A DNA stretch of 42,001 bases from Lactifluus volemus (GCA_022376515.1 WTXI01000307.1:1-42001); one strand, 5' to 3'; counted from the first letter of the stretch, positions 8,470 through 19,079 are shown. The notes: generated by a model from the letters alone, not told the origin. Translations and numbers: made by a program.

Positions 8470-9815
8470 AACCCGTCTTGGAAGGCTCGTCGCTTCGACT
8501 CCTCGTGGAATTGGGTTTTGTCAAGACGCTCTCCTCATGTTCTATGATGTTTTTTCGGCCATCTCACTACCGTCGACCGTGAGATCATTTCCCATAATGA
8601 ATCGCGCAGACCGATCTCATTAAATCTATAGAGTTTATGGTCTGACCAATCGATGCGACCCCTCAAAGGGTGAGACATACGTAACTGCAAAGAAGCTTGG
8701 TCAAGAAGTCCTCGACAATTGCCGTGGTGTAGTTGGCCAGCTGCCGTTGTATGAGGATGGTGAGGATTTCTTATCAGACCCATATACGTATTTCTCACAC
8801 TTTAGTGAGCACCTCGCGTCAACCGGGAGAACGTACGCAAACTAGAGGCATATGTGGAGGAGATGGCCAGTGCCGGCTAGATTTCTGGTTCACTCAACAT
8901 TCAGAAGATCCAGGATGACGTTGTCAAACTCTGGAACTCAACCAGAGATCAGCCAGGAGCAGAAGAATCGCATCAAGGCCTTTACGTTGGCGTCGTCCGT
9001 TCGCTACGCAAGGCACCTGACAACATCCCGCGCCCCCGTGTCCCCTGTAGCCATCGTTCATCTCAAGTGTCGCGTCGGCACTCAGTGGGAGTACAGCTCA
9101 AATCTGACAGGTGTCTACCTGGATCTTCTCCATGAGATTGCTACCTCTCGTACAACGTTCAAGAATACAGTCAAAGCTCTCATAACCCATAGCTCTCCTA
9201 ACCCATAATCCCTCATATACCATACAATTTTTTGTCCACCAAAGTTGGTTTTCAGGGCCATTGACATCCCTCATACCCCATAATCCCTCATAACCCATAG
9301 CCCCAGGTGTCCACGGATCACTATGGGTTATGAGAGCTTCAACTGTACCTTCATCACGGGCATCGGCAAGGGATCGAGATCCTCAAGGGCCTTTTCGGGC
9401 GATACCCATGTCGTCATCACTACTTCCCGCTTTAGCCGCGCCACAGCACGACTCGGGGTATTATCAAGCAATCTTTCAGCGCTTAGGCAGCCGCGGTTCC
9501 GCTCGTACTATCTATCGTTCCTTTCAATCAAGGTTCCAAACAAGATGTGAAGGCATTGTTGACAACATCTACACGACCCTGGGACATCATCCCCTTCGCT
9601 GCCCATCCAGAAATTGGCCGGGAAATCGACGGTCTTGACGATAGGTCTGGGCTCGCGCACCGCATAATGCTGGTGAACCTTCTGCGACTCCTCGAGGCCA
9701 TCAAAATCTAAATGGCAAGCGGTCAAATCGTAACTGGTCCGACCCAGGTTACTCTCCCATTGTCCCCTAATCATGGCCTTGTCGGGAAAGATGGTCTCTA
9801 TTCTGAATCTACTTG
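8470..9815 (+). pseudogene. Fatty acid synthase subunit alpha (FAS2) fragment, decayed
   Basis: FAS2 carries ACP, ketoreductase and ketosynthase in type I fungal fatty acid synthase. Scattered over all three frames are blocks in the order of the real protein: WKARRFDSSWNW (8479), TTVDREII, CDPSKGETY, AKKLGQEVLDNCRGVVGQ (about 8680), VRKLEAYVEEM, IQDDVVKLWN, VVRSLRKAPD, QWEYSSNLTGVYLDLLHE (about 9090). Then comes the 178-bp MITE, followed by the ketoreductase start [46 protein letters not shown], and PLSPNHGL with DGLYSES (about 9760). Many frameshifts and stops separate them. It covers only a few hundred codons of a protein of roughly 1900 residues, so it is a dead duplicate; a functional FAS2 must lie elsewhere. 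Confidence 0.9.
9168..9345. mobile_element. 178-bp MITE with CAGT termini and TA target duplication
   Basis: Terminal inverted repeats of 25 bp (CAGTCAAAGCTCTCATAACC... against CAGTTGAAGCTCTC... read from the right end) differ at two positions, and TA flanks both ends (9166-9167, 9346-9347). CAGT ends with TA duplication are typical of Tc1/mariner-type elements. Removing the element together with one TA copy rejoins TTC AAG AAT A and CC TTC ATC ACG GGC, giving FKNT-FITGIG, the expected FAS2 text. It has no coding capacity. Inside are several copies of CCCATAATCCCTCATA-like text. Confidence 0.85.
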
Positions 9816-10350
9816 GGTGAGGATTGGGACTCGGAGCACAAGCAGCGCGCAAGTGTCAGGACAACGGAGATTGGGCGCGGTGTTTCTTGGGTTATGGGCG
9901 CCAGATTACTGACTAGTGAAAAATCTTTGCGGCCAGTTGCCGTATTGCAAGAAGGGGATAAATTGCGTCGGCATTCCAGTGGCGCAATTGGGCATGCTCG
10001 CAAGCTTGCAGACATGAAAAAGTATTCAATGACTTGGATAGCCATCAGTCTAAATTCTCCGCATTCCTAGAGACCTACCTGATTATCTTTCCAGGGGTGA
10101 GGCCATGGAAGCAAACTCACGGCTCACCATGGCCGTAGAATCCCGTGAGCGGTGCCGTTTCCGTCAATTACACTGGACGCCCGTCCATCGCTTATTCGTC
10201 GATTCCTTCCATTTGTCGCGTGATAAGGGTCAATTGAATGGAATTGACGGGACGAGCACGTCTAGTACCGTGAAGCGATGTACAAGGTAGCAGGAGATGT
10301 AGTAACCAGGTTACCTTACAGCTCACCTTAAAGGCCCAACACAGTACTGT
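9816..10350. other. Upstream region of the SYG1-like gene
   Basis: No coding block recognised after the FAS2 remnant ends. It presumably holds the SYG1 promoter and any residual FAS2 scraps too decayed to read. Confidence 0.5.
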
Positions 10351-10374
10351 AACTTGTGGGACACCCCACAAGTT
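10351..10374. repeat. Perfect 10-bp stem with 4-nt loop, 4 bp upstream of the SYG1 start codon
   Basis: AACTTGTGGG (10351-10360), loop ACAC, then CCCACAAGTT (10365-10374). The palindrome ACAGTACTGT (10341-10350) abuts it on the left. It could form an RNA hairpin in the leader, or be the end of a small transposon. Confidence 0.8.
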
Positions 10375-10378
10375 CAGA

Positions 10379-13300
10379 ATGAAATTTGCCAGGTATCACT
10401 TCCATCCTTTTTCATGTCTTTGATCCCTTGATCTCTCATACGACAGAAAATATAGATATCTGGACAACGCACAGGTATAATCACTTATTCAGTATCATGT
10501 ATTATCAGATTTGCTGACGCGCTATTGCTGCCCAAAAGGCACCGGAATGGAAACGAGCATACATGTACGTGCTCCTGAAAACTCCTGGCGTCGTACACAA
10601 ACTGTTTATCGTGTGACAGCGACTATCGTGGCCTTAAAAAACGGATCACTGCCATCAAACAGGACAAAGAGAGTTCTACCGGAAAATGTGTAAACGCGTC
10701 ATCGGAAAGCGGACTAGATGCTTCTTCAGACCGAGCAGGTTCCTCGACGGGCCTTGTTGATCGGGGCCATGAAGCCGACGACGACACTAGCATGCAATAT
10801 GAAATGCAGAAACGGCAGAGAGTTGTAGATACCTGCGACGACCAGATTGAGGATTTGAGTACAAAGGCGGGTGGTGCTAGCAGACTTGAAGTAAACTTGG
10901 CTTACCTCTTTTTCTGTGCATGTTTTCAATTTTCTTCTCAAGGTGATCACCTCAGGCTTGGCGTCTCTCGACACGCATTCTGCCACACGAACGCCCATGG
11001 TCTATGGACAGGATACTGTCTCCTCAATGGTGCCAGAGAGACAGCTGTCGCCGCCCCATCCACGCGGGCCACGCCCTCGGGAAGACAAAAACGCGGATCG
11101 TTCTAGCAGACTTGAAGTAAACTTGGCATACCTTTTTTCTGTGCATGTTTCCAATTTCTTCTCAAGGTGACGACCTCAGGCTTGGCGTCTCTCGACATGC
11201 GTTCTGCCACGCGAACACCCATGGTCCATGGGCAGGATACTGTCTCCCCAGTGGCGCCAGAGATTCAGCCGGCCCCGCTGTTGCCGCACCGTCCACGCGG
11301 ACCACGCCCTCAGGAACTCCGCAAACGCTTCGCTGGACGATGTAGTTATGTCCCCCTTCTGCTCCACATCCTTTATGAACTGTTTTGTTTTCTCTTTTTA
11401 GTCCCGAAAGCACCGTCACTGGCACCTTCTTCACGTTCGCGTCTACTCACGCTTTCGGTCACTGGACTCTGTAGTTATGCACCCCTTCTACTCTCACGTC
11501 CTGTCTGAGGGGTTTCATTATCTCTTTTTAGTCGTGAAAACACCGTCTCTGGCATCTTCTACACGTCCGCGTCCACTCACGCTTTCGGAAATTCTTGAGC
11601 TTATGTCACCTGTCGAGCTCGAATTTTTCGATAAGCTCAATCTAGAGCTTTCCAAGGTTGATCATTTCTTTATCGAGAGGGAGGCTGAAGCCCGCATGCG
11701 CAGCTTGGAACTTCGGGAGCAACTCGAGGAGTTGAAAAACCACCAGCGTTTGTTCCATGTGACTAGTCTTCAATCATCTCATGCAGTGTATACCCTGCTG
11801 ACCAGGTGGGCATTCTCGACAAAGGAAGCTCACCCAGAGGATCGCCTTCCTACGTCTACTATGGCTTTTCTTGCGTTCGCTAGGTCAAATGCCCCCAAGT
11901 GGAATCGTCCGCACAAGTTCGCTCAGATGGACACTCTAGGTGCGATCGAAGGCCACATCGCTGACACGGCAGTGAAACCACAGACAAATCGTTATTCGTG
12001 CATGTCCAAGCTTAATCCAGATGAGTATCTACCTGCCCGCAAGCAGCTCAAGCGTGCTGTGACGGAGCACTACCATGCACTCGAAGTCCTCAATAATTAT
12101 CGTGTATGACTACTCTCAACTGTTGGCTCTGAAAGCTGACAGAATGAGGCAGATTCTGAATATTACTGGTTTTCGAAAGTCGGTCAAGAAGTTTGACAAA
12201 GTAACTGGGGTGGGTATAGTCATTCAGCTCGGCCATATCGATCATTCTGAGGCCATGAATCTAGTTTCTGGTACAAGATATATACATGAAAGAAAACGTC
12301 AGTCCCATCTTACTTTCCGCGAGGTCTTTGATCGTTTGTTATCACAGGTTGATCCATGCGCTTTCACGTCCGACGACTTGGTGCAGGTGCTTTTAAAAGA
12401 GATGGAAGATCTATTCACAGCTCGGTTTGGTGAGACTACTTTCGAAGACAACTTGACTGTCATTTTTCTTCTAATGTCTCACGCAGCGAGGGGTGACAGG
12501 AAGCATGCTCTGGTCCACCTGCGCGCAGTGCCCTCTCACAAGACACACCATTCAAGCACTTTCCGCGCAGGCCTCGCACTTGGTCTTGGATTTTCTGCAC
12601 TCATTGATGGCATCTTGCTCTGTAAGTTTATGTTCTGGAATGTTCGTTTGCTCAAACCATTCAGGCTCCCAGCAACAAACGCGATCTGCTATACCATCGT
12701 GGGAAACCCTTCTGTATATCTACGGGATTTTCCAGGTTCCCACCCTTTTTGCAGTCCTTGTGGGCACAAATATATTTATTTGGAAGGCTACGAGGATCAA
12801 CTACGTTTTCATCTTCGGTGAGGAGTCCCGTAACTTCGCCTCTATATCTAATCATCCTCGATAAAATACAGAGTTGGATACTAGAACACTTCTTGATCAT
12901 CGGAAGTATCTTGAGGTGCGTTACTAGTGGGCTCATTGACGCATATAAGAGTCTCAACAATGGCTTGTTGTAGATACCTTGCATTGCTTTCGCCACCCTT
13001 TGCTGGGCTTTCTGGCTCTCCTTTGCTCGAGTAGGGATTCCAGCCATCCAACCCTGGACATGGCCTATAATCTGGCTGTTCTTTATTGTGCTGCTGTTGA
13101 CCAACCCCTTCCCTGTCATGTCCCGCGCAAGCCGATGGTGGTTCCTCCGTGAAGTTGCTCGGCTTCTGCTGAGTGGATCCAGTCGGGGAGGGGTAGGCCA
13201 CTTGTCACTTTTTCCCCCCTCGCCTCTCTGATTGTGGCGTGCGATTCAGTTTACAGGCTTCTGGATCGCGTGCGCCCACTCTGTAACTCATGGAGCTGAT

Positions 13301-14418
13301 TGTTAATATTCTCTACCACTCCAGAGACCAGCTATGCTCCTTGGTGTTTCCTCTCAGCAATATCTACTTCGTCGCGTGTTCTTATGCCCGAGGGTTCCAC
13401 ACCAACTCGATGAACAAGTGCGGTAAACCGGCCCTCTGGGCTATACCTTTAGTCCTTGGCATTTTACCATTTGTGGCCCGCTTTGCACAGAGCATTCGAC
13501 GTTGGTGCGATTCTAAACTGATCACGCATTTAATCAATGTGCGTTCCAGTCTCTTCCTTTGCGGAGCCATTGAACTTAGTCAGGTCATACTCAGGGAGGC
13601 AAATACCTCACGGGGATCGTGTATTATATGTGCTATTATGTATGGCGACATCAGGGTGCGCAATTCTTCATGAAGTCGTCCCTGTCGGGAATATTGACGC
13701 ATTTGAAAGGTGCTGGTCGCGGCACGAGTTTCGTGTTTTTCTGCCTTCTCGGGGCCATTTATTCAATATATGCCTCATCATGGGCAAGTTCAACATCTCA
13801 GGCGATGATCAATGGCTGACTCTAGACACTAGGATTTACTTATGGATTGGTCTCTCTTGCGTCCACATGCTCGCTTCAAGTTTCTGCGCCAAGAGCTACT
13901 CTACACGAATTCCATTCCAGTGTGTTCCATCACATCGTCAGCTATGTACCCCACTGACACACACCACACAGTTCTACTATCTTGCCATCGTAAAAGGATC
14001 CATTATTTTCAAGAAGGAATGTGTAACTGACATGCGGGTGCAGATCACCAACGTTCTCATTCGTTTCACTTGGGTGATTTACATACCAAAACACGGACCG
14101 AGCCTCACTCTTCGCACGTGGATAGTAGCGCTTCTCGAAGTACTGAGGCGTTGTCAGTGGAACGTCTGTACGTCCATTCTCGTCTTTATACTATTTGCTT
14201 GCCTTGCGACCGAGGGAACGTCTGACGGGGCAGACCGCTTAGAGAATGAACAACTTGGCAACATGGACCAGTATCGCATCACGCGGGAGGTACCTCTGCC
14301 TTATTCGCTCGATGAGGTTACCCACGAGATGGATGTGGGTGACGAGGACGACACTGAGTCCAGGTCTATGGAGGCGTGTGCCCGTTCAAGCCGAACATGG
14401 ATAGTCAGGCATCGCTAA
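10379..14418 (+). CDS. SYG1: SPX-EXS domain protein, SYG1/XPR1 family (phosphate export/sensing), 941 aa
   Basis: SYG1/XPR1 proteins are membrane proteins with an inositol-pyrophosphate-binding SPX domain and an EXS transport domain; XPR1 exports phosphate. Twenty-three exons fit with unbroken phase: 10379-10392, 10456-10474, 10539-10564, 10620-10890, 10943-11116, 11167-11341, 11402-11470, 11532-12103, 12153-12209, 12265-12297, 12348-12429, 12487-12621, 12665-12817, 12872-12915, 12974-13192, 13250-13269, 13325-13538, 13595-13655, 13710-13783, 13833-13919, 13972-13989, 14044-14167, 14234-14418. The start MKFARYLDNAQ with APEWKRAY and YRGLKKRI is the classic SPX N terminus. SPX ends near 459 with FRKSVKKFDKV, lysines of the ligand surface. 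EXS (about 520-900) has around eight hydrophobic helices plus SIRRWCDSK, LMDWSLLRPHA and RLENEQLGNMDQYR. The linker contains two tandem exon duplications. The intron after 13783 starts with GC. The gene appears intact. Confidence 0.93.
10877..11341 (+). repeat. Tandem duplication of a SYG1 intron-exon unit (period 226 bp)
   Basis: The end of exon 4, its intron and exon 5 (from 10877) recur as the end of exon 5, the next intron and exon 6 (from 11103). Both introns start GTAAACTTGG and end TTCTCAAG; the exons start VITSGLASLD and VTTSGLASLD. The unit lies in the variable SPX linker and keeps frame. Confidence 0.9.
11341..11589 (+). repeat. Second tandem intron-exon duplication in SYG1 (period about 129 bp)
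   Basis: Introns beginning GTAGTTATG and ending CTCTTTTTAG precede exons 7 and 8, which start PKAPSLAPSSRSRLLTLS and VKTPSLASSTRPRPLTLS. Exon 7 is 69 nt, so the frame is kept whether or not it is included. Confidence 0.9.
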
Positions 14419-14683
14419 GCGATGACTGCCAGTGGAAAAGATGAACATTGTTTTCCCCGATTGGTTTGGTTGTTCTTCTGTATGCATGCTGTCGATCTTC
14501 TTCAGAGAGCAGGGAATAGAGATAATAAGCCAAAGCGAATGCAGTGTCAGGGATTTGTCACGCTGTACTTAGGATGAGCGAACTATGGTAAGAAATGCTA
14601 CTCTTCCCTATGATGCAAGACTGGGGGGGAGTTCACTTCATCGGGATTCGATTTGATCCAACTTCCGGGCGATCAATGAATTG

Positions 14684-14756
14684 GCCTGTCGAACATGTTG
14701 ACGCATTTGAAAGGAGCTGGTCGTGGCGCGAGTTTCGCGTTCTCTGCCTTCTCGCG
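14684..14756 (+). pseudogene. Duplicated scrap of SYG1 intron 18 and exon 19
   Basis: CCTGTCG, then TTGACGCATTTGAAAGG and GAGTTTCGCGTTCTCTGCC, match 13681-13755, which spans the end of intron 18 and most of exon 19. It lies 265 bp past the SYG1 stop codon, between SYG1 and VPS39 copy 2. Confidence 0.75.
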
Positions 14757-14813
14757 GATTACAACGTCATTCCATTCCATGTTATGTTGGTACGTGTCTC
14801 CTCTGTTCTGTGC

Positions 14814-16747
14814 CTAATGCAAAATGACTTGATGAGTCCCGCGCTCATGTGCGGTGTGTGCCGTAGTACGTAGCGTCCGGATAAGGTAAAGTGAGAGTGT
14901 GCGAAGTGGCCATTGTGATGGGAGGGTTGAGAGGACTGCGGACGAGTCGAAGAGGTGAATAGTTCGCACGAGGAGCGAGAGTGTCGTGAGTGTTGCCCAA
15001 CTGCCGCACCGAAACAAAAAGTCAGCATGTAGTACGTATATGCAGGAAGGTAGGTAGGACGGGAAGGAAGGGGGTTGCCCACCTTGCCGGCAAAGCTCTG
15101 GCGCAAGTAGCGGTGCGTGTGGTGCAAGGTGAGCCGCTGACGCGTCGTAGGCGCTCGATGTCTGGAGGAAAAGGGCGGTCCGCGCGGGAGTTGTCACCTC
15201 AAAATAAGCAAGGAACCGAATTGAATTTGGAGAGGAGGGATAAGACTCGCTTGGGTGGAAAGAAGAAATCAGGTCATCGCAAAGGAGGATTTGACAAAGT
15301 AGAAACCTTTTGCTTGCCAGAGTCTAGACGTGGCGCCATCGGCGAGGAAAGAAAGAAATTCATCGATGCATATGAGTGCAAGTTCCGTATGAAATGCTGG
15401 ATCCTGCAAGGACGATCATGCATAAAAGGGGGAATCATCCATCAGAAAGGTGCTTACCGTTCTCCTCTTTTGGAGAACGAGGTGTTCAAGGAAACCCGCT
15501 GCAGTGTCGGGATTCACCACCGAGATCTGCTGCAGCGTTGCTGCTTCATCTCCCGCCTTTTGTCCGCGCTTGGTCGAACCGTGAGCTTTCAATAGCTATC
15601 GTCGGCCGGTTAGAAAAAAAAAGAAAGCGCCTCACCTTGGGAGCACGTTCCGTGTCCTCGCCCGCCAGCCAGACGCCCCATTGTTGAGTCGATTTCGTCG
15701 TGCAGTGAGCAGGGCGGATGTGTCAGAGAGTGGCTGAGATACCGGGAACTGTCTATTCGCCCTCGACAAGTCTGAAATCGTTTAATCTATCGAGAGCGAG
15801 TAAAAAAGCAAGGAAATGTAACGCACTTTGACCACAAGTCCAGCAGCGTGGCATCGTCCCCGCATTTCGAGTACATTTTGCAAAGCGTGCAGTATTGACC
15901 AGCTGCGCGGAAGACCGGTTCGACCTGTGGGAGAATGATCACTTCTGACTCTTCGCACCCAGGTCCGTCATTTTCTCGCCTCGTGCGAACAACTTTGAGC
16001 ATATCGTGTGCCGCGATCCCAAGCAGACGATGGGGCTCAACCGTGGACGGCGCGGAGCGCGTGGTGGGCGTGGGGAAAGGGGAATAATTCAAACTACGCT
16101 GGCCAGGACTAACATGTTAGCACAAGGAGAGGGGAAGGGGCATAATTGTAGTTGTGAGGGAGCTGCGGGGCAGCCGGGACGGGGAGGGGGCAAGAGGAGG
16201 GGACGTACTGATGTCGTCGATCGAGTCGTACGTCGGCATACGCTCGGCGATCCCTGAGAAGATCTCAAGCGTCGGGGTCGCATCGAGCAATGTGCCGCGA
16301 AGTTCGGGGAAGTATGATATGAGTATCCGTGGATTGAGTTCGCCTTGGAAGAGGCAAAAGCCCGCATCTTCGAACCGTGTCTCGAGCAGGCATTGGAAGC
16401 CGATTCTCTGGTAGATGTACGCGAGTTCGTCCGCCTTGCAGAGAGTTTGACTTGGTTTGAGGCACTGACAAGCCAGTGAATAGGACATACCTCGTCAGGA
16501 TCAACTACAAATTTACCCTCGACCTTTTTCCGTTGTTTGTCTGCGAGCTCGATGACGTCTTGTATTCTGTGGTTTTCGAGGAGAGCCTCTGCTTGGGAAA
16601 CCGATGTGACTGGAAGAAGAGATTGAAGAGAGCTTGGACCAAAAATGAGTATATTAGAGGTCAGAAAAGTCGCCATGTTGCACTTGAGCGGGACACCAAG
16701 GGGGATACGGCTCACGTGCGGTCAGCCACAGGTGCACGTGGGAGAAT
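14814..16747 (-). pseudogene. VPS39/Vam6-like C-terminal half, copy 2 (decayed)
   Basis: Positions 15267-16747 parallel copy 1 exon by exon, and this copy then continues to the C terminus. The first exon follows the acceptor ctcaag at 16683-16688 and contains SNILIFGPSSLQSLLPVT. Later blocks include FLAYFEVTTPARTALFLQ (about 15200), SSAYDASAAHLAPH, GKLGN, and LPSQWPLRTLSLYLIRTL (about 14900), ending near 14814. It is broken: a T is missing near 16095 compared with copy 1, exon C is fused to exon D by a deletion of roughly 180 bp, TGG became TAG in the exon matching 377-521, and small deletions follow. Together with the CNH half at 22550-23898 it has the order and strand of one split VPS39 gene. 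Confidence 0.85.
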
Positions 16748-17191
16748 GAAACTTACAACGACCAAACTAACTGAACATAAATTAATCAGGGAGTCACTCG
16801 TCATCGCAGGCCCATTTATTGGACAACCTGATTCCTTGAAGGTACACCCCAAGCATAATCCTGAGAGAATTTGTCCGAATGATTATGAGGAAGAAGGCAG
16901 TCGTGTACTTATCCATACATCACAGATATGTTATCTAGCTCCGAGTCACACTGTATCTGAACAATCGAAGAAGTGTAGATGAACACTAAAATTCTTGTCG
17001 CCGAGGCTCCCAATGGACGTCAAGTCGAGTCACTCCGACTGGCTCGCCGCCAAACGCGTCTTCCAATATTGGCGTCACATATCTTTTGCCCCTGTGTCCT
17101 GCCAAACATGTCAGAGACATGCCTATGTCAGTGGAGATTTGGGAGAAAGAATTACTGTAAGCTTTGGATGAGCTCGAGATACTCACTTCGG
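16748..17191. other. Intergenic, no gene seen
   Basis: Short open frames only, none recognised. VPS39 homology ends at its left edge and the F-box stop codon lies at its right edge. Confidence 0.5.
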
Positions 17192-18651
17192 TCAGAGCCT
17201 CGAAGGATCCACCAAGCTCAGGCTCACAGGGTGGCCTGCTGCTTCTCGTTCATGTAGCAATGCGGCCAATGCGTCTCGAGCATCATTTCCTACAAAGTAT
17301 CCAACCTTCTTCAAGTTAGGAAGAAGCTCCAGTGGTTGTTCTTCACCCTCAGATCGTAGAGAACGAGAAATTCCTGTGACGAGATTGTCTTGCACGTGAA
17401 GTGTCTTCACGTTGCCAAATGGTCTGAGAAGTTCACGCCACTGTATTCGGTCGACCTCATCTGAGGACTGAACATGTACATGGCTGAGCGTGACTTGCTC
17501 CACAACAGAGAGCACAGGTGCAAGAGTATTGAGGATTTGTGCTGCGAATGCTACCTGCCGATCCAGGTGTCTGCACTCGATTTCCAAGACCAATGGTTGT
17601 TTCCATTTCTGCATCCATGGGTCTGCCCGAAGACAAACAAAAGCTCCATCGAAGCTGAGCATGACAGCACGGAATCTGAGTTTCTGGGATGATTGCATGA
17701 ACTGCAAGAGGTGTGGAACAGTAAAGGAGAGCAGCTGATTATTAGCGTAAGTGTAATAGATGTGAATGATGCTGAGGAAAGGGGCACTGATCCGAGCAAT
17801 AAGAAGCTCCAAGTATGTCGCTGCACCAAGGAACACAAACCGGCGAAGGTTAGTAAGTGTGATTGGTGTCACGTTCGGAGTCTGGAGCAATCGTGCCCCA
17901 CTAGCAGAGTGAGGGTTGGGGGGAGGGGAAAGAAATTCAATTGTGAGTGCCTCCAGCTGAGGCATAAATGAGAGCCAGGTCAGTAAATAATTTGGTGGGA
18001 AATAACTAGATTCCTGAGTTTTGATAAGAGTGAGAGTGACAAGGCTCATGGCAGTTGTCAGCAAGGGAGACCTAATTGGAAGCATGACTGCTCCACACAA
18101 TATGAGGAAGCGTAGATTGGGTGCTTGAAATGTTGTAGGCATAGAAAACACTACCGGTTTGGTCTGAGAATTAATATATACCTCTTCCAGAATTGGGAAT
18201 TCTTTGTCCATAACTGCGATGAACTTTTTCAGAACTGAGGTTGGCATACAAAATATAATTTGGCGCAAGCGATCACGGTGCGAGAGGGCAAGCAGTATGC
18301 CCGATTCATCTTCTGCTGTCAACTCCTGTTCAGTCTTGTGATAATAGATGATAAGAGGCAGAGGTGGTGAATGTGTGAGCATGTCTGCTACGGGTACACC
18401 ATAGGTGCAAATGATATTAAGATTCAGCTGAGATGGTGAGGAAAGAATGAGGTTTCGCCACAGTCGACAAACATGTATCAGTTTGTACCACCAGCGCTGG
18501 CGGAACCGATCAAAGTACGGCCTGCCGTTCTCATCTTCAAGTTTATACTTTTCCAGGTAGGCCAGTCGGTAGACATGAAATATATAGAGAAGCGTGTCAT
18601 CATTGAGGATATGGACTCGGATAGGCGAACGTTGCCTATTTCCATTGCACC
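17192..18651 (-). CDS. F-box / leucine-rich-repeat-like protein (first exon not found)
   Basis: F-box proteins pass substrates to SCF ubiquitin ligases; this family is greatly expanded in Agaricomycetes. The frame runs open from an acceptor at 18652-18653 to the stop at 17192, about 485 codons. The N-terminal part has the F-box pattern: ILNDDTLLYIFHVY, then W, KLIHVCRLWRNLILSSPSQL. After it come repeated hydrophobic segments such as PNLRFLILCGA, MPQLEALTIEF and TNLRRFVFLGAATYLELL, and a C terminus LLPNLKKVGYF with GHPVSLSLVDPSRL that is typical of the family. No stop or shift was seen, so it may be functional. It lies between the two halves of the split VPS39. The start is uncertain: an upstream exon is expected, though an internal ATG such as 18382 would give 396 residues. 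Confidence 0.75.
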
Positions 18652-18804
18652 CTGTTGATTCGCAAGTTATGTAAACAAATCAATGACACAACTTCCAAGG
18701 TTTGGAACTCACGACTTGGTTCTGAGTCACGTTCACCAAGACTTTTAATCAGGGGGGAGGTTCTGGTAGACCAACTGGGAGTTTTCAGAGAGGTGAGTAA
18801 TGGC
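18652..18804. other. Upstream of the F-box gene, possible LTR text
   Basis: Contains GAGTCACGTTCACCAAG (18726), similar to the LTR text GGGTCACGTTCACCAACTT of the copia element, then AATCAGGGGGGAGG, a purine tract. No gene seen. Confidence 0.3.
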
Positions 18805-19079
18805 ATGGTTGAACGTGATTGAAGGTCGCTTAGGTTAGTCTATGGAAGGGCGCTATTAACCCACACCTAATTGGCCCTACCTGATGGCTTGTGATCGAGT
18901 GGGCCCGAACAGGGGTTTATGATAAGCCCCCAAAAAATCTCATACCACGCACTGCGCCACAAGATGATGCGGGACGTGACACATATTGTATGAAAAGGAA
19001 TTGATTTGTTCAGGGGCCAAGACCCCGACTACTCATACATGAAAAGGCTGGAGTGATGACAACGGATGTATCTGGAAGA
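18805..19079 (-). mobile_element. Possible diverged relative of the copia LTR (solo remnant)
   Basis: Read on the minus strand from 19079, GATACATCCG and GTATGAGTAGTCGGGGTC occur in the same order and spacing as GATACATCCG and GTATAAGTAGTCGGGGTC in the 141-bp LTR. Near 18810 TCACGTTCAACCAT resembles the LTR end. The middle is longer and unrelated. Confidence 0.4.

Noticed and set aside
11746..11790. A 28-nt GT-AG intron in SYG1 exon 8
   Set aside because: Too short for this genome, and removing it leads to a stop codon; the exon reads through well.
16985..17186. Minus-strand frame of 66 codons after the F-box stop codon
   Set aside because: Could be an extra exon, but nothing links it to the F-box gene and the stop at 17192 is clear.
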